From Eisenbergiella porci (GTDB lineage Bacteria > Bacillota > Clostridia > Lachnospirales > Lachnospiraceae), in contig NZ_VUMI01000008.1 in the NCBI RefSeq assembly GCF_009696275.1, positions 62,001 through 126,000 on the forward strand: a stretch of DNA of 64,000 bases, given 5' to 3'. A program made the translations under genes and the position numbers. Shown here piece after piece: positions 35,488 to 44,426 of the stretch. A model generated the notes under the pieces. The model did no database searches. It had not been told where the DNA came from and saw nothing but the letters and a program-made list of their open reading frames with translations. How positions within the stretch are numbered: position 1 is the stretch's first letter; the number at the start of each line of letters is the position of its first letter.

Positions 35488-36370
35488 CTTGCATTTTCAA
35501 TCCTTCCGTATGTTTTTCTACAAGCACTATGGCGTCACTTTCCGACAGCCCGAATCTGTTTACCAGCTTTTCAATAATCTGCTGTCTGCTTTTTCCTTCT
35601 TCCAGATTATCTGAGATAAAAATCTCTATCCCCTTATTCATCCCCTTCTGCAGCCCTTTTTCGAACCCTTCTTTTTCGCCCTCCTGGCGCACATACTTCT
35701 CCCTCGCCTTCCGGTCCCGTACATCCTTCATATGCGCTTCATAATGGGCGCGCAGCCGCTTGCTCAGACTCATAACCTTCACCTCACGAATTGCTTCAAG
35801 AATCCCTGCATTTTCTGTCTTTATCATATCCAAATCCTCCTCGCTTTCCGCATTAAACAGACGAATCCAGTCATTCATCCGATTCTGTCCCACCAGGTTC
35901 TTCCTTAATTCCAGCGTATGTATCTCCATCATATCGGAGTATGGGATCCCGTTTTTGTCCCTGAAAAGATATACGGTGTGGTATTCCGGGCCGTCACTCA
36001 GGTTGAAATCCAGGATACTGATGGCCACGCAGCGCCTGAGCCGGGAATAATCTTCCCCCTTATTCGCCTCCGCCGTAAAGATCTTTGCAAGATAAAACAG
36101 CTGCCGTTTGTCCCAGTCGGCGCTGGCCTTTACCTGGATTTCAATATTAATTTTGATATTATTGTTAAGCTCAATCAGCACATCCAGAATCCCCTGCTTC
36201 TGGCCGCGGTACCGCTTCCACAAAAACGTATTCAGCAGCCGGGAGGAGCGTATTTCCTCCACTGGTATTTCCAGTATATCGCTTAAAAAATGGTTGCGCA
36301 CTACCTCATTCCGGAAAAGCTCCTTTGCGCAATAATCGTATTTGGGTGATATTATTTTCACTCTCTGCAC
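35444..36370 (-). CDS. Rpn family (PD-(D/E)XK) nuclease / putative transposase-like protein
   Basis: 308 residues, normal family length. The N-terminus (ISPKYDYCAKELFRN, then FLSDILEIP) and the nuclease core (GILDVLIELNNNIKINIEIQ, with Asp and Glu-x-Gln) are those of Rpn/PDDEXK_2 proteins. The charged C-terminal region (KEGFEKGLQKGMNKGIEIF) is also typical, as is the RLFNAESEEDLDMI helix. Known members promote RecA-independent recombination and some are phage-defence factors; the role here is unknown. The last ~15 codons (from QGNSSGRFAHSLRKP) are encoded by the palindromic repeat, so an insertion probably replaced the native C-terminus. Confidence 0.85.
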   Translation of the reverse strand: MQRVKIISPKYDYCAKELFRNEVVRNHFLSDILEIPVEEIRSSRLLNTFLWKRYRGQKQGILDVLIELNNNIKINIEIQVKASADWDKRQLFYLAKIFTAEANKGEDYSRLRRCVAISILDFNLSDGPEYHTVYLFRDKNGIPYSDMMEIHTLELRKNLVGQNRMNDWIRLFNAESEEDLDMIKTENAGILEAIREVKVMSLSKRLRAHYEAHMKDVRDRKAREKYVRQEGEKEGFEKGLQKGMNKGIEIFISDNLEEGKSRQQIIEKLVNRFGLSESDAIVLVEKHTEGLKMQGNSSGRFAHSLRKP

Positions 36371-36635
36371 TCCTTTCCAATACGGAAAGGATGGAAAGAG
36401 TGATCTTCTGATATTATTATACGCATTCTTTCCGTATCTCTCAATCTTTTTTCAGCTGGTTAATGAAACTTTTGGCGAAATGCCGTTAAAAAATATGATA
36501 TAAGAATAATTAGGGAAAGTGACTTTTCCCGATGAAGTTACTATAACAGAAATCCCCTTCCTATACAAGCTGGTTGTTTAAGAAGTATTTTTTAAAACCG
36601 TCCAAAAAATGTTGTTAATAACTGTAACAGTCCGG
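36371..36635. other. Intergenic stretch, no gene
   Basis: No convincing ORF. It contains an inverted repeat ATACGGAAAG / CTTTCCGTAT (~36380-36438), a small hairpin GGGAAA/TTTCCC (~36514-36531), and AT-rich sequence that probably holds the Rpn-gene promoter. Confidence 0.6.
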
Positions 36636-36683
36636 AAAAAACAATCCGGCTATCTGAAATTCAAATTTCAGGACAGCCGGATT
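36636..36683 (-). terminator. Terminator of the ABC exporter operon
   Basis: Minus-strand AATCCGGCT...CTGAAATT pairs with AATTTCAG...AGCCGGATT, then TGTTTTTTC. Confidence 0.8.
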
Positions 36684-36703
36684 TCCGTTTTCCTCATTCT
36701 TAC

Positions 36704-38596
36704 TTATGAGACATATACCGGTTCCATTCCAAGCGTATCCTCTTCCTCCGTATGCTCTGCGTAGTACTGCGCCTGTGCGTTCCACAAACGTGCATACAGA
36801 CTGTCTTCCCCGGCCAGTAGCTCCTCATGTCCGCCCCTCTGGACCAATCGTCCTTCCTCAAAGACTGCAATATCATCGCAGAACCGGCAGGAGGAAAGGC
36901 GGTGGGAAATATAAACGGCGCTCTTGCCGCCCACCAGCTTTTCAAAACCCGAATAAATCTCATACTCTGCAATAGGATCAAGCGCAGCCGTCGGCTCATC
37001 CAGGATAATAAAGGGCGCATCCTTATATAAGGCCCTGGCCAGCGCAATCTTCTGCGCCTCCCCGCCTGATATCTCCACACCATCCTTATCAAAATCCCGG
37101 TATAAAGGCGTATCAAGCCCTCTGGCCATTTCCTTCAGCCTGTCCCCGAAGCCGATCTGCCCCAGGCTGGACGCCGCCCTTTCCCGGTCTATATCCACAG
37201 CCGCAGCCACATTCTGTCCCAGTGAAAAAGAAAACAGCCGGAAATCCTGGAATACCACGGAAAACAGTTCCAGATATTCCTCATAATTATATTTGCGGAT
37301 ATCGATTCCATTCAGAAGGATTTCTCCCTCCGTGGGATCATACAGACGGCAGAGAAGCTTGATAAAAGTGGTTTTGCCGCTGCCGTTTCTCCCGACTACG
37401 GCAAGATGCTCACCAATCCGCAGCTTCAGGGAAAGATGCCGCAGCGCCCAATCTGAGGAACCAGGATACCTGAAGCTCACATCCCTGAATTCTATTTCAA
37501 ATTCATTGTCATCCCTTTTTTCCACAGGAATGCTGCCCTGATATTTCACAGGCCTGGAATCAAGAATCCCAAGATAATTTTCAATAAAAGGAGTCTCTCC
37601 CCGCAGTTCCGCCAGGCCGCCGGCCATCTCGGAAAAACCTCCGGTAAACTGTGTCACAGCCCCCACATACTGTACTATCATTCCGGCGCCGAAGGCGCCT
37701 GCAATGGCTCTCGCCCCTATGAAAAAATAAACACAGCCGCTCAGAAGCATGCCCAGGCCCGCCTTCATCATTTCATAAAAACCGGTAAGAAGACCCTTTT
37801 TTCCCAGCCTGTCTATATCCAGGGACTTTTTCAATCCTTCCAGAAGAAGCTTTTCTTCCCCATAAAGACGAATCTCCTTCCCATATTTATATTGCGTACA
37901 TTCTCCAGAATAGTAAGCAAAACTCCGGTTTCCCTCCATGAATTCCTTATAAAACTGCATCTCCCTTTCCGTCTGCCTGTGATTCAGGCACACAGTACAT
38001 ACCAACGCTCCAGCCAGAAGAAGCAGCATCAGCAGGGAAGCCAAACCAGAGGTAAAAAAAGAGGTCCCCCCACCATAATCCAGAAAAGCCGGTACAGCAA
38101 AAACAACCGAAGCCGCAATGGTGCAAATCCCTTTCACCATCCTCTGCACATTGTAGATTGTCCCCCAGCACAGGGCTCCATCCATCGTCCTTCTTTCCAG
38201 ATAGTACCTTTTCTTATTCTGATATCCCGCATCTCCCAGGTTTTCAAAGTCGGTCTTCAGGAATGTATCTCCCACACTACGCAGTTCCTTCCACATCACC
38301 TTACTCTGGGCGACGCTGTTTATTTTCCCGATTCCCTGTGAGAATAAAAAAATGGTCAGGTTGCATATAAGCGTAAGCAGTACATAGCTTCCCAGCCTCT
38401 GCGCATCCCTGCCTCCTATCAGCTCATTCAGGATTCTGGCACTGAAATACAGATTCACAAAAGGACCGGCAACCTGCAGCATGGCCTGCGCTGTTACGCA
38501 CCACCAAAGCTCAGGCGCAAAGCCGTGGTAAATTTTGATCAGGCGCAGCAGCAGATGCATCTGATATTTGTAGCGTTCCCTTTTTTCCGTTTTCAT
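36704..38596 (-). CDS. ABC exporter (membrane + ATPase half), second gene of pair
   Basis: 630 residues: six-span exporter membrane domain (to ~340) and a complete ATPase with Walker A VGRNGSGKTTFIKL, signature EISGGEAQKIALARAL, Walker B PFIILDEPTAALDP and switch-His region AVYISHRLSS. Its ATG overlaps the stop of the other half by 4 nt, so a heterodimer is likely. Substrate unknown; the neighbouring LytTR/GHKL regulatory pair suggests peptide export, but no peptide or peptidase gene is seen. Confidence 0.92.
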   Translation of the reverse strand: MKTEKRERYKYQMHLLLRLIKIYHGFAPELWWCVTAQAMLQVAGPFVNLYFSARILNELIGGRDAQRLGSYVLLTLICNLTIFLFSQGIGKINSVAQSKVMWKELRSVGDTFLKTDFENLGDAGYQNKKRYYLERRTMDGALCWGTIYNVQRMVKGICTIAASVVFAVPAFLDYGGGTSFFTSGLASLLMLLLLAGALVCTVCLNHRQTEREMQFYKEFMEGNRSFAYYSGECTQYKYGKEIRLYGEEKLLLEGLKKSLDIDRLGKKGLLTGFYEMMKAGLGMLLSGCVYFFIGARAIAGAFGAGMIVQYVGAVTQFTGGFSEMAGGLAELRGETPFIENYLGILDSRPVKYQGSIPVEKRDDNEFEIEFRDVSFRYPGSSDWALRHLSLKLRIGEHLAVVGRNGSGKTTFIKLLCRLYDPTEGEILLNGIDIRKYNYEEYLELFSVVFQDFRLFSFSLGQNVAAAVDIDRERAASSLGQIGFGDRLKEMARGLDTPLYRDFDKDGVEISGGEAQKIALARALYKDAPFIILDEPTAALDPIAEYEIYSGFEKLVGGKSAVYISHRLSSCRFCDDIAVFEEGRLVQRGGHEELLAGEDSLYARLWNAQAQYYAEHTEEEDTLGMEPVYVS

Positions 38597-40425
38597 ACCA
38601 CAGGCCTCCCTTCCGCTTTTTTCTTATAATAATGGCTCTGAACCTCATACATATGGGCATAAGCGCCTTTGGCCGCCATAAGCGCTTCGTGATTCCCCGT
38701 CTCCGTAACCCTTCCGTTCTCAAGAAACAAAATACGGTCGCAGAACCGGGTGCTGGAAAGCCTGTGGGAAATATAGAGTGAAGTCCTTCCTTCTGTCAGC
38801 TCCCCATAGCTTTGATAAAGTTCATTTTCAGCGATGGGATCCAGTGCGGCCGTAGGTTCATCCAGGATAACAACAAACGCCTTTTTATACAGTGCCTTTG
38901 CCAGCAGAAGCTTCTGCCTTTCCCCGCCGGACAGCTCTACCCCATCCTCATTCAGCTCCCGGTTCAGCAGGGAATCCATTCCATAAGGCAGCTTTTGTAC
39001 CCTGTCCCACAGGCCTGCCAGCTCCAGGCAGCTTTTAACCCGCTCCCTGTCCATATCCTCCATGGCGCCCGAAACATTCTGGGCTATGGTAAAGGGCATG
39101 AAATTTGCTTCCTGGAACACCACGGAAAAAAGCCGATAGTACTCATCCCTGCTCAGCTTCGACATATCCTTACCATTAATCATAATTCTTCCTCCGGTAG
39201 GATGATACAGCCCGCACATAAGCTTGACACAGGTTGTTTTCCCTGCGCCGTTCAAACCCACCAGCGCCAGCTTTTCACCGGCCCTGATATGGAAATTCAG
39301 ATCACGAAGCGTATCCGCCTCCGCGTCCGGATAACGGAAAAAAACATGCTCAAACGTAATATCCACGGGCCTGTTTCCCTCCGTATCCAGGCATTCCTTC
39401 CCGTCATTGACAAATCCGTCCGGCATCTCCAGGAAATCCCGGAATTCACAGCACTGTACGCTGAAACGGTTGATTTTTTCCACCTGTTTAGTGATATCGT
39501 TAAGCCACTGGGAAACTCCTGCCACCGCGCCGAAATACATGGTAAAATCCCCCGGGGTAATGCTGCCCTCCAGCACCATACGTATCAGCAGCAGATAGCA
39601 TGCGCCGTCACGCAGAAGATTCAGAATCCCTTGCAGTACATCATCCGCGAACCACCACAGCTCATTTCTTGCACACAGCTTTATCATGGCCGGAAAATAT
39701 ATGGAAAACAGTCCGCCGAACCACCGGCTGATTTTATATATCCGCAGATCCTTCCCCGCGGCAAAGTCTGTGGGGGCAGCAAACAGATAATTCAGCTTCC
39801 GCTCCAGATCCGCCGATTCATCCCGGATTCCAAGCTCCAGCTTCTTAATAATCCGGCCCGCAATATATATGAGCGCGGACATAAGCACAAGCGCCGGAAG
39901 CACTGCAGGATGAATGGATGATACAATTCCCGCGTAGATAATCAGGCCCAGGGCATCTCCGCAGATTCCCACAACACAGTCCACTACCGCTTCCCCGCCC
40001 GCCGAGCTCTGATATAGAAACTGCAGCGCCTTTTCCTTTTTCCTCTGACCGCCGCTGCTTTCAATATTTGGAAAATCCGTGGTAAAAATCTTTTCCGCCC
40101 ACAGATACATATAATTCATCCGGTTTTTCAGCCCGATGGCAAAAAGCTTTCCCTGTGCAATGTATTTGTCATACATGTGCAGGGCGCACAATAATGCTGT
40201 AAAAATCACAAGAGTTACCGCCAGCCTCCCATAGGCCGCCCCTTCCGTTACGCAGTTGATTACCTCTCTTGGAAGCAATATTCCCATCAGCGGAATCAGT
40301 ACTACGCACGGTATTCTGGAAAATGCCTGTACCAGCCCCCTGCTGTCCCATCCCCACCATTTGGAAAGTGCATAGCGCAGGTTTTGCAGCGTAGTATACG
40401 TGAGCTTTTTCTTCTTCTCTTCCAT
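38593..40425 (-). CDS. ABC exporter (membrane + ATPase half), first gene of pair
   Basis: 610 residues. The membrane domain is followed by Walker A VGLNGAGKTTCVKL, signature ELSGGERQKLLLAKAL, Walker B FVVILDEPTAALDP and switch-His LYISHRLSSTRF. All catalytic motifs are intact, unlike the broken exporter at 16-18.5 kb. It lies downstream of the two-component system but is separated from it by a terminator-like hairpin (40493-40528), so it may be expressed separately. Confidence 0.92.
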   Translation of the reverse strand: MEEKKKKLTYTTLQNLRYALSKWWGWDSRGLVQAFSRIPCVVLIPLMGILLPREVINCVTEGAAYGRLAVTLVIFTALLCALHMYDKYIAQGKLFAIGLKNRMNYMYLWAEKIFTTDFPNIESSGGQRKKEKALQFLYQSSAGGEAVVDCVVGICGDALGLIIYAGIVSSIHPAVLPALVLMSALIYIAGRIIKKLELGIRDESADLERKLNYLFAAPTDFAAGKDLRIYKISRWFGGLFSIYFPAMIKLCARNELWWFADDVLQGILNLLRDGACYLLLIRMVLEGSITPGDFTMYFGAVAGVSQWLNDITKQVEKINRFSVQCCEFRDFLEMPDGFVNDGKECLDTEGNRPVDITFEHVFFRYPDAEADTLRDLNFHIRAGEKLALVGLNGAGKTTCVKLMCGLYHPTGGRIMINGKDMSKLSRDEYYRLFSVVFQEANFMPFTIAQNVSGAMEDMDRERVKSCLELAGLWDRVQKLPYGMDSLLNRELNEDGVELSGGERQKLLLAKALYKKAFVVILDEPTAALDPIAENELYQSYGELTEGRTSLYISHRLSSTRFCDRILFLENGRVTETGNHEALMAAKGAYAHMYEVQSHYYKKKAEGRPVV

Positions 40426-40492
40426 ATCCTTTTCACCATCCTGTTTCCTTTTTATGTCTGGGATAAGAATAGCATTTTCTCCCGGTAGAAAT

Positions 40493-40528
40493 AAAAATCG
40501 TGCACAAGCGGTATTCCCTCATGCACGA
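40493..40528 (-). terminator. Terminator-like hairpin between kinase and exporter genes
   Basis: Minus-strand TCGTGCA / TGCACGA stem (7 bp, 17-nt loop) followed by TTTTTATTT. Confidence 0.65.
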
Positions 40529-40530
40529 AT

Positions 40531-40582
40531 GGTTTTTATAAACAGCCCCTAATTTTTATAAACAGCTCCTGGTTTTTACAGC
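40531..40582. repeat. 20-bp tandem direct repeat at the end of the kinase gene
   Basis: The unit GGTTTTTATAAACAGCCCCT starts at 40531, recurs with small changes at 40551, and again in part at 40571, exactly 20 bp apart. The last partial copy contains the kinase stop codon, so the array probably arose by slippage at the gene end. Confidence 0.7.
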
Positions 40583-41322
40583 GGCAGCATAACCTCGGTT
40601 GCAAACACGCCCTCTTCCGTCTGGCGGTTTACATACCCTCCGTTCTGTTTTACAATACCGTCTATCCTCATCAGGCCAAAGCCAAAACGGGCCTGTTCAT
40701 CCCGGCCGCTTTTGGAAGAAAGGAAACGGCCTCCCGTTTTTTTCAGGTTATCTCCTGCGGAGTTGGTGACGGAAATATACAGCTGCTGCTTCATAACCCC
40801 TATGTAAACCCGCAGGAATCTCTTTTCCGGCTCCTCTATCCTCATGCAGGATTCGATGGCATTGTCCAGCAGATTTCCCAAAATGGAGCAAAGATTCACA
40901 TCGGAAACAGCCATGTGCTCAGGCACCCTGGCCTTTGCATTGACCGCTATTTTCCTCGCCCCGGCAAGCGACAGCTTACTGTTTAAAATAGCATCCGCCA
41001 TCACATTTCCCGTCTTTAATACCTGATCCACGCTGTTCAGATCCTCGTTCAGGTTCTGCAGATACCCCTCCAGGCGCTCCGTCTCCCCATTCTGTACGAA
41101 AACCAGCATGGTCTGGATATGATTCTTAAAGTCATGCCTCCACCCCCGCATCTGGCGGTACATATTTTCCACTTCATCCACCTGCCTGCTGATCAGATCA
41201 TTCTGGAAGCCTTCAATCCTTCGGTCCACCAGACAGGTCAGATACCACCTGAAAAGAAAGAACAGCCCGATCCCCGCCAGAATAATTCCCAATCCGCCTG
41301 CGGCTGCCATCCAAAGTTTCAT
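40576..41322 (-). CDS. GHKL-type sensor histidine kinase, single membrane span
   Basis: 248 residues. One N-terminal helix (~6-28), a coiled dimerisation region with the H-box-like MRGWRHDFKNHIQTML (phospho-acceptor His), then an ATPase with N-box LGNLLDNAIESCMR and G-box FGFGLMRIDGIVKQNGG. It belongs to the AgrC-like class that works with LytTR regulators, but lacks the multi-span AgrC sensor, so a peptide pheromone need not be its signal. AGGAGG lies 6 nt before the ATG, overlapping the regulator's stop region. Confidence 0.88.
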   Translation of the reverse strand: MKLWMAAAGGLGIILAGIGLFFLFRWYLTCLVDRRIEGFQNDLISRQVDEVENMYRQMRGWRHDFKNHIQTMLVFVQNGETERLEGYLQNLNEDLNSVDQVLKTGNVMADAILNSKLSLAGARKIAVNAKARVPEHMAVSDVNLCSILGNLLDNAIESCMRIEEPEKRFLRVYIGVMKQQLYISVTNSAGDNLKKTGGRFLSSKSGRDEQARFGFGLMRIDGIVKQNGGYVNRQTEEGVFATEVMLPL

Positions 41323-41323
41323 C

Positions 41324-42049
41324 TCATACCTCCTGCTCTTCCCTTAAATAATAAGAAACAAAGGCCCGGTTTACCTCCGGGAACAGCCGCCGGCTGATGG
41401 GTATGGCTGTCCCGTCATCCAGCAGAAGCTCCGTTTTTTTCAGCCGGGCCGCAAATCCAAGTCCCGCAATATAGGAGCGGTGGCACCTGACAAAACGCCC
41501 ACCCTCCAGCTGCTCCTCCAGGGCGCGGATTCCACACCGCACCTGTGCAGTCTCACCCTTGAAATGTATCTGCACGGTATGGGCAAAGGCTTCAATATAT
41601 GAAATATCCTTCTGGAAAACACGTACCCGTTCCCCTTCCACTGTGGTAAGAAGCAGATAGCTTTCCTTCACATCCTTTTTCACAGCCTTGTCCAGACATT
41701 GAAAAAGCTTGTCCTTTTTTACCGGCTTCAGCAGATAATGAAGGGCCGCCACATCATAGCCCTCCTCTATGTAATCAGGAAGCGCGGTGATGAAAAGTAT
41801 TTCCAGTTTTTCATCCATTTCCCGCAGATACTTAGCCAGTGAAACACCGTTTTCCCCCTGCATCTGAATATCCAGGAGGATCAGCCACCAGTCCTTTTCC
41901 TCCTCCCAGGCAAAGCGGAAGGCTTCCGCGCTGGGAAAAATCTTAATCTGTACCGGCAGGCCGGAATTGGCGGCCCATTCTGCCACATATTTTTCAAGCA
42001 TACCCGCCTGCTGCGGTTCATCATCACATATGGCTGCCTTCAGCAACAT
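41324..42049 (-). CDS. LytTR-family response regulator
   Basis: 241 residues: receiver (AAICDDEPQ, LILLDIQMQGENG, FITALPDYIEEG, LLKPVKKDK) and a LytTR DNA-binding domain (YIEAFAHTVQIHFKGE; FVRCHRSYIAGL; PISRRLF). RBS AGGAGC 6 nt before the ATG. It is co-transcribed with the GHKL kinase. Probable targets are its own operon or the exporter genes downstream. Confidence 0.92.
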   Translation of the reverse strand: MLLKAAICDDEPQQAGMLEKYVAEWAANSGLPVQIKIFPSAEAFRFAWEEEKDWWLILLDIQMQGENGVSLAKYLREMDEKLEILFITALPDYIEEGYDVAALHYLLKPVKKDKLFQCLDKAVKKDVKESYLLLTTVEGERVRVFQKDISYIEAFAHTVQIHFKGETAQVRCGIRALEEQLEGGRFVRCHRSYIAGLGFAARLKKTELLLDDGTAIPISRRLFPEVNRAFVSYYLREEQEV

Positions 42050-42135
42050 CTTTTTGCTCCTGTTCCCTGTCTTGTAAGGCGCCGCTTTCTTATATGAAAG
42101 AGACGCCTTAACCAGTTATATGAAATGCTTTAAAT

Positions 42136-42167
42136 AACAGTCCAGCTTTCGGCAGAACTGTTACTGC
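42136..42167. repeat. Short hairpin fragment related to copy A
   Basis: AACAGTCCAGC-TTTCGGC-AGAACTGTTACTGC matches 35353-35384 at 29 of 32 positions. It abuts the hflX stop codon (42169-42171). Confidence 0.7.
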
Positions 42168-42168
42168 T

Positions 42169-43467
42169 TTAATCCTCCAGGATCAGATACTCCTTGTATT
42201 TGGCGTAATCACTTTCCCGGCAGCTTACGAACAGCCTTACTCCCTCGGCCAGGTACTCCTGGCTGATAACCGTCGCATGATCGTTAAAATAGCCCACTAT
42301 CTCCCCTTTTTCATAGGGAATGAGGAAGGAGCCTTGCCTGTTTCCTGAAAAAACCCTTTCCTTAATTATCCGCAGAAGCTCCTGCAGCCCGCATCCATCC
42401 AGGGCCGACATGAAAATTTTATCCCCGTCAACCTTGGGCAGCTCACCTTTCTGCATAACCAGATCCGCCTTGTTCATCACATAAATACAAGGTATTTTTT
42501 CAGCTCCCAGCTCCCGCAGCGTTTCCGCGGTCACCTGCATGTGTTCCCTGTAATGCTCATCAGAAACATCCACCACCTCAAGCAGCAAATCCGCATACCG
42601 GACCTCATCCAGGGTGGAACGGAAAGCCTTTACCAGGCCATGGGGCAGCTTGCTGATAAACCCGACCGTATCAGACAGAAGAAAATCCTTTTTATCATTC
42701 TGCGTGATTTTACGCACTGTGGTGTCCAGGGTGGCAAAAAGCATATCCTTTGCCATTACCATTTTTTCCTCTTTCCCCACATAGGTCTCCACCATTTTAT
42801 TCATCAGTGTGGATTTCCCCGCGTTTGTGTAGCCTACCAGCGCCACCTGCGGCAGCGCGGACTGATTCCGGCGCTTACGCTGCGTATTCCTGTCATGCTC
42901 TATAGCTTCCAGCTCCCTGCGAAGCTCGCTAATCCGCTTTTCTATTTTTCTTCTGTCCAGCTCAATCTGCTTTTCACCGGTACCCTTATTGCTGAGGCTG
43001 CCGCTGGCGCCGGCCTGCCTGCCCAGCGCTTCCCTCATCCCTACCAGACGGGGCAGCATATACTGCAGGTTGGCCGATTCCACCTGAAGCCTGGCTTCCC
43101 TTGTCTTCGCCCTGCGGGAAAAAATCTCCAGGATCAGGTTGGTTCTGTCCATAATAGGCACCCCCACCTCCTTCTGCAGGTTTTTCAGCTGGGAGGGGGA
43201 AAGCGTTTCATCAAAAATCACATAATCCAAATCCATCTGGTCAACAGCTTCCTGTACCTCACGTACCTTTCCGCTTCCAATATAAAATGCGGGATTCGGC
43301 GTTGACAGATTCTGTTCTACAATAGCCGCAACCTCCATCCCACAGGCCTCTGCAAGGCTTTCAAGCTCCTCCATCGCTGTTTCAAAATCCGGGTTATCAT
43401 CAATATTTACTCCCACCAGAAGGACACGGGAGATATCCGTCTGATCTATATTATTTATTTCGTTCAT
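42169..43467 (-). CDS. hflX: GTPase HflX
   Basis: 432 residues with the HflX N-terminal domain (SRVLLVGVNIDDNPDFETAM; VREVQEAVDQMDLDYVIFDE; LSPSQLKNL) and GTPase motifs G1 GYTNAGKSTLMNKM, G3 DTVGFISKLPHGLV and G4 NKAD. Known role: ribosome-splitting factor for stalled ribosomes, cytoplasmic. GAGGATAGA lies before the ATG. Monocistronic as far as can be seen. Confidence 0.96.
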   Translation of the reverse strand: MNEINNIDQTDISRVLLVGVNIDDNPDFETAMEELESLAEACGMEVAAIVEQNLSTPNPAFYIGSGKVREVQEAVDQMDLDYVIFDETLSPSQLKNLQKEVGVPIMDRTNLILEIFSRRAKTREARLQVESANLQYMLPRLVGMREALGRQAGASGSLSNKGTGEKQIELDRRKIEKRISELRRELEAIEHDRNTQRKRRNQSALPQVALVGYTNAGKSTLMNKMVETYVGKEEKMVMAKDMLFATLDTTVRKITQNDKKDFLLSDTVGFISKLPHGLVKAFRSTLDEVRYADLLLEVVDVSDEHYREHMQVTAETLRELGAEKIPCIYVMNKADLVMQKGELPKVDGDKIFMSALDGCGLQELLRIIKERVFSGNRQGSFLIPYEKGEIVGYFNDHATVISQEYLAEGVRLFVSCRESDYAKYKEYLILED

Positions 43468-44059
43468 TCTATCCTCTTTTCCGCGCCGCTTTGTAATTTG
43501 CTGCAGGCTCGAACAAAGCCCCAGGCTTGCGGCAGCAGCGCAGACACAAACCTGTTATCTATATGCTGCTTTTATTTTTCTTCCTTAATCTGATAAATTT
43601 TTTAATCCACATGCTAAACATATCTGTCGGAACTGTAAAATACATTTAACAGTCCCTTACCTCCTTTTTCTCATTTTCAGGTACAAAAAAAGAGATTGCT
43701 CCCCGCAGTATCCGGGAAACGGCAATATGCCCGGACTCCTGCCTGTAAGAAACAAATATTATTCCCCATATATATGGCAGCATACAAAAAAATCCCGCAG
43801 CTGTCCGGATTCCTGACAACTACAGACTTCTTTCCGCACCAGCGGTATCTGTTCCCGGCCGATTGCGGAAGGCTACTGTGCCATATATTTTATTCGGGAA
43901 TAACTATCTGAATCTTATTCTAATAATCAATCTCTCTGACCTCTGTTTTTCTGAATATTTGATTGTAAGTACCTGAAAATGTAATTACATTCTCATGATA
44001 GTTTGGAGAATGGCTGTTGTCAAGATAATTATTTGAAAACTGAGTAATATAAAATGTCC
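43468..44059. other. Long intergenic stretch, no gene recognised
   Basis: No ORF with a good RBS. It contains hflX leader sequence, a short imperfect inverted repeat (GGAACTGT...ACAGTCC, ~43628-43655), and AT-rich sequence. It lies beside two gene remnants, so it may be further decayed material. Confidence 0.5.
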
Positions 44060-44308
44060 AGGCAACAGTACAGTTATCCCGACTGATGCGTTTATCCTGT
44101 GAATATACAAATGATGGAGGAACTGGGAGACACCTTTGATGCCTTTGAGCTTTGCCTTACGAAACCGGGACAGGGTCCGTTGTTTGAATATGCGGGAGAT
44201 CATTTCCCGATTCATGCAGCCTGCCCTGTAATTGCAGGAATCATCAAATGTGCTGAAGTGGAATGCAAACTGGCTCTGCCTAAGGATGCGCAGATAAAGT
44301 TTATTTGA
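44060..44308 (+). pseudogene. Remnant of a DUF6951-like small protein
   Basis: The C-terminal ~66 codons (44099-44308) read QMMEELGDTFDAFELCLTKP, then HAACPVIAGIIKCAEVECKL, ALPKDAQIKFI. The block H-x2-CPVxxGIIKAxEV-x3-LALPKD is what I recall of DUF6951, a ~100-residue family of archaea and clostridia. The preceding residues (SCEYT) lie in another frame and the N-terminus is absent, so it is a frameshifted fragment. Family identity is from memory and moderately sure. Confidence 0.45.
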
Positions 44309-44426
44309 GCATAACAGACTCCCCTGCCGACTCCGGAGTCGGTTATGAGTCCGGATAAATACCAAGGCTGACGGGGTGCATTCTTGCTACCGGCGATACA
44401 TTTTCTATTCTACATAGCGTACTGAA

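Noticed and set aside
40426-40530. Short ORF (about 31 codons, MREYRLCTIF...) as a possible AgrD-like peptide between kinase and exporter
   Set aside because: It has no RBS, lies across the terminator-like hairpin, and lacks any AgrD-like charged tail or core.
44290-44345. GACTCCGGAGTC palindrome as a group II intron or transposon end
   Set aside because: No intron domain V/VI or matching second end could be identified by eye.
43985-44365. Minus-strand 126-codon ORF with a hydrophobic C-terminus
   Set aside because: It is antisense to the DUF6951-like remnant and has no RBS or recognisable motif.
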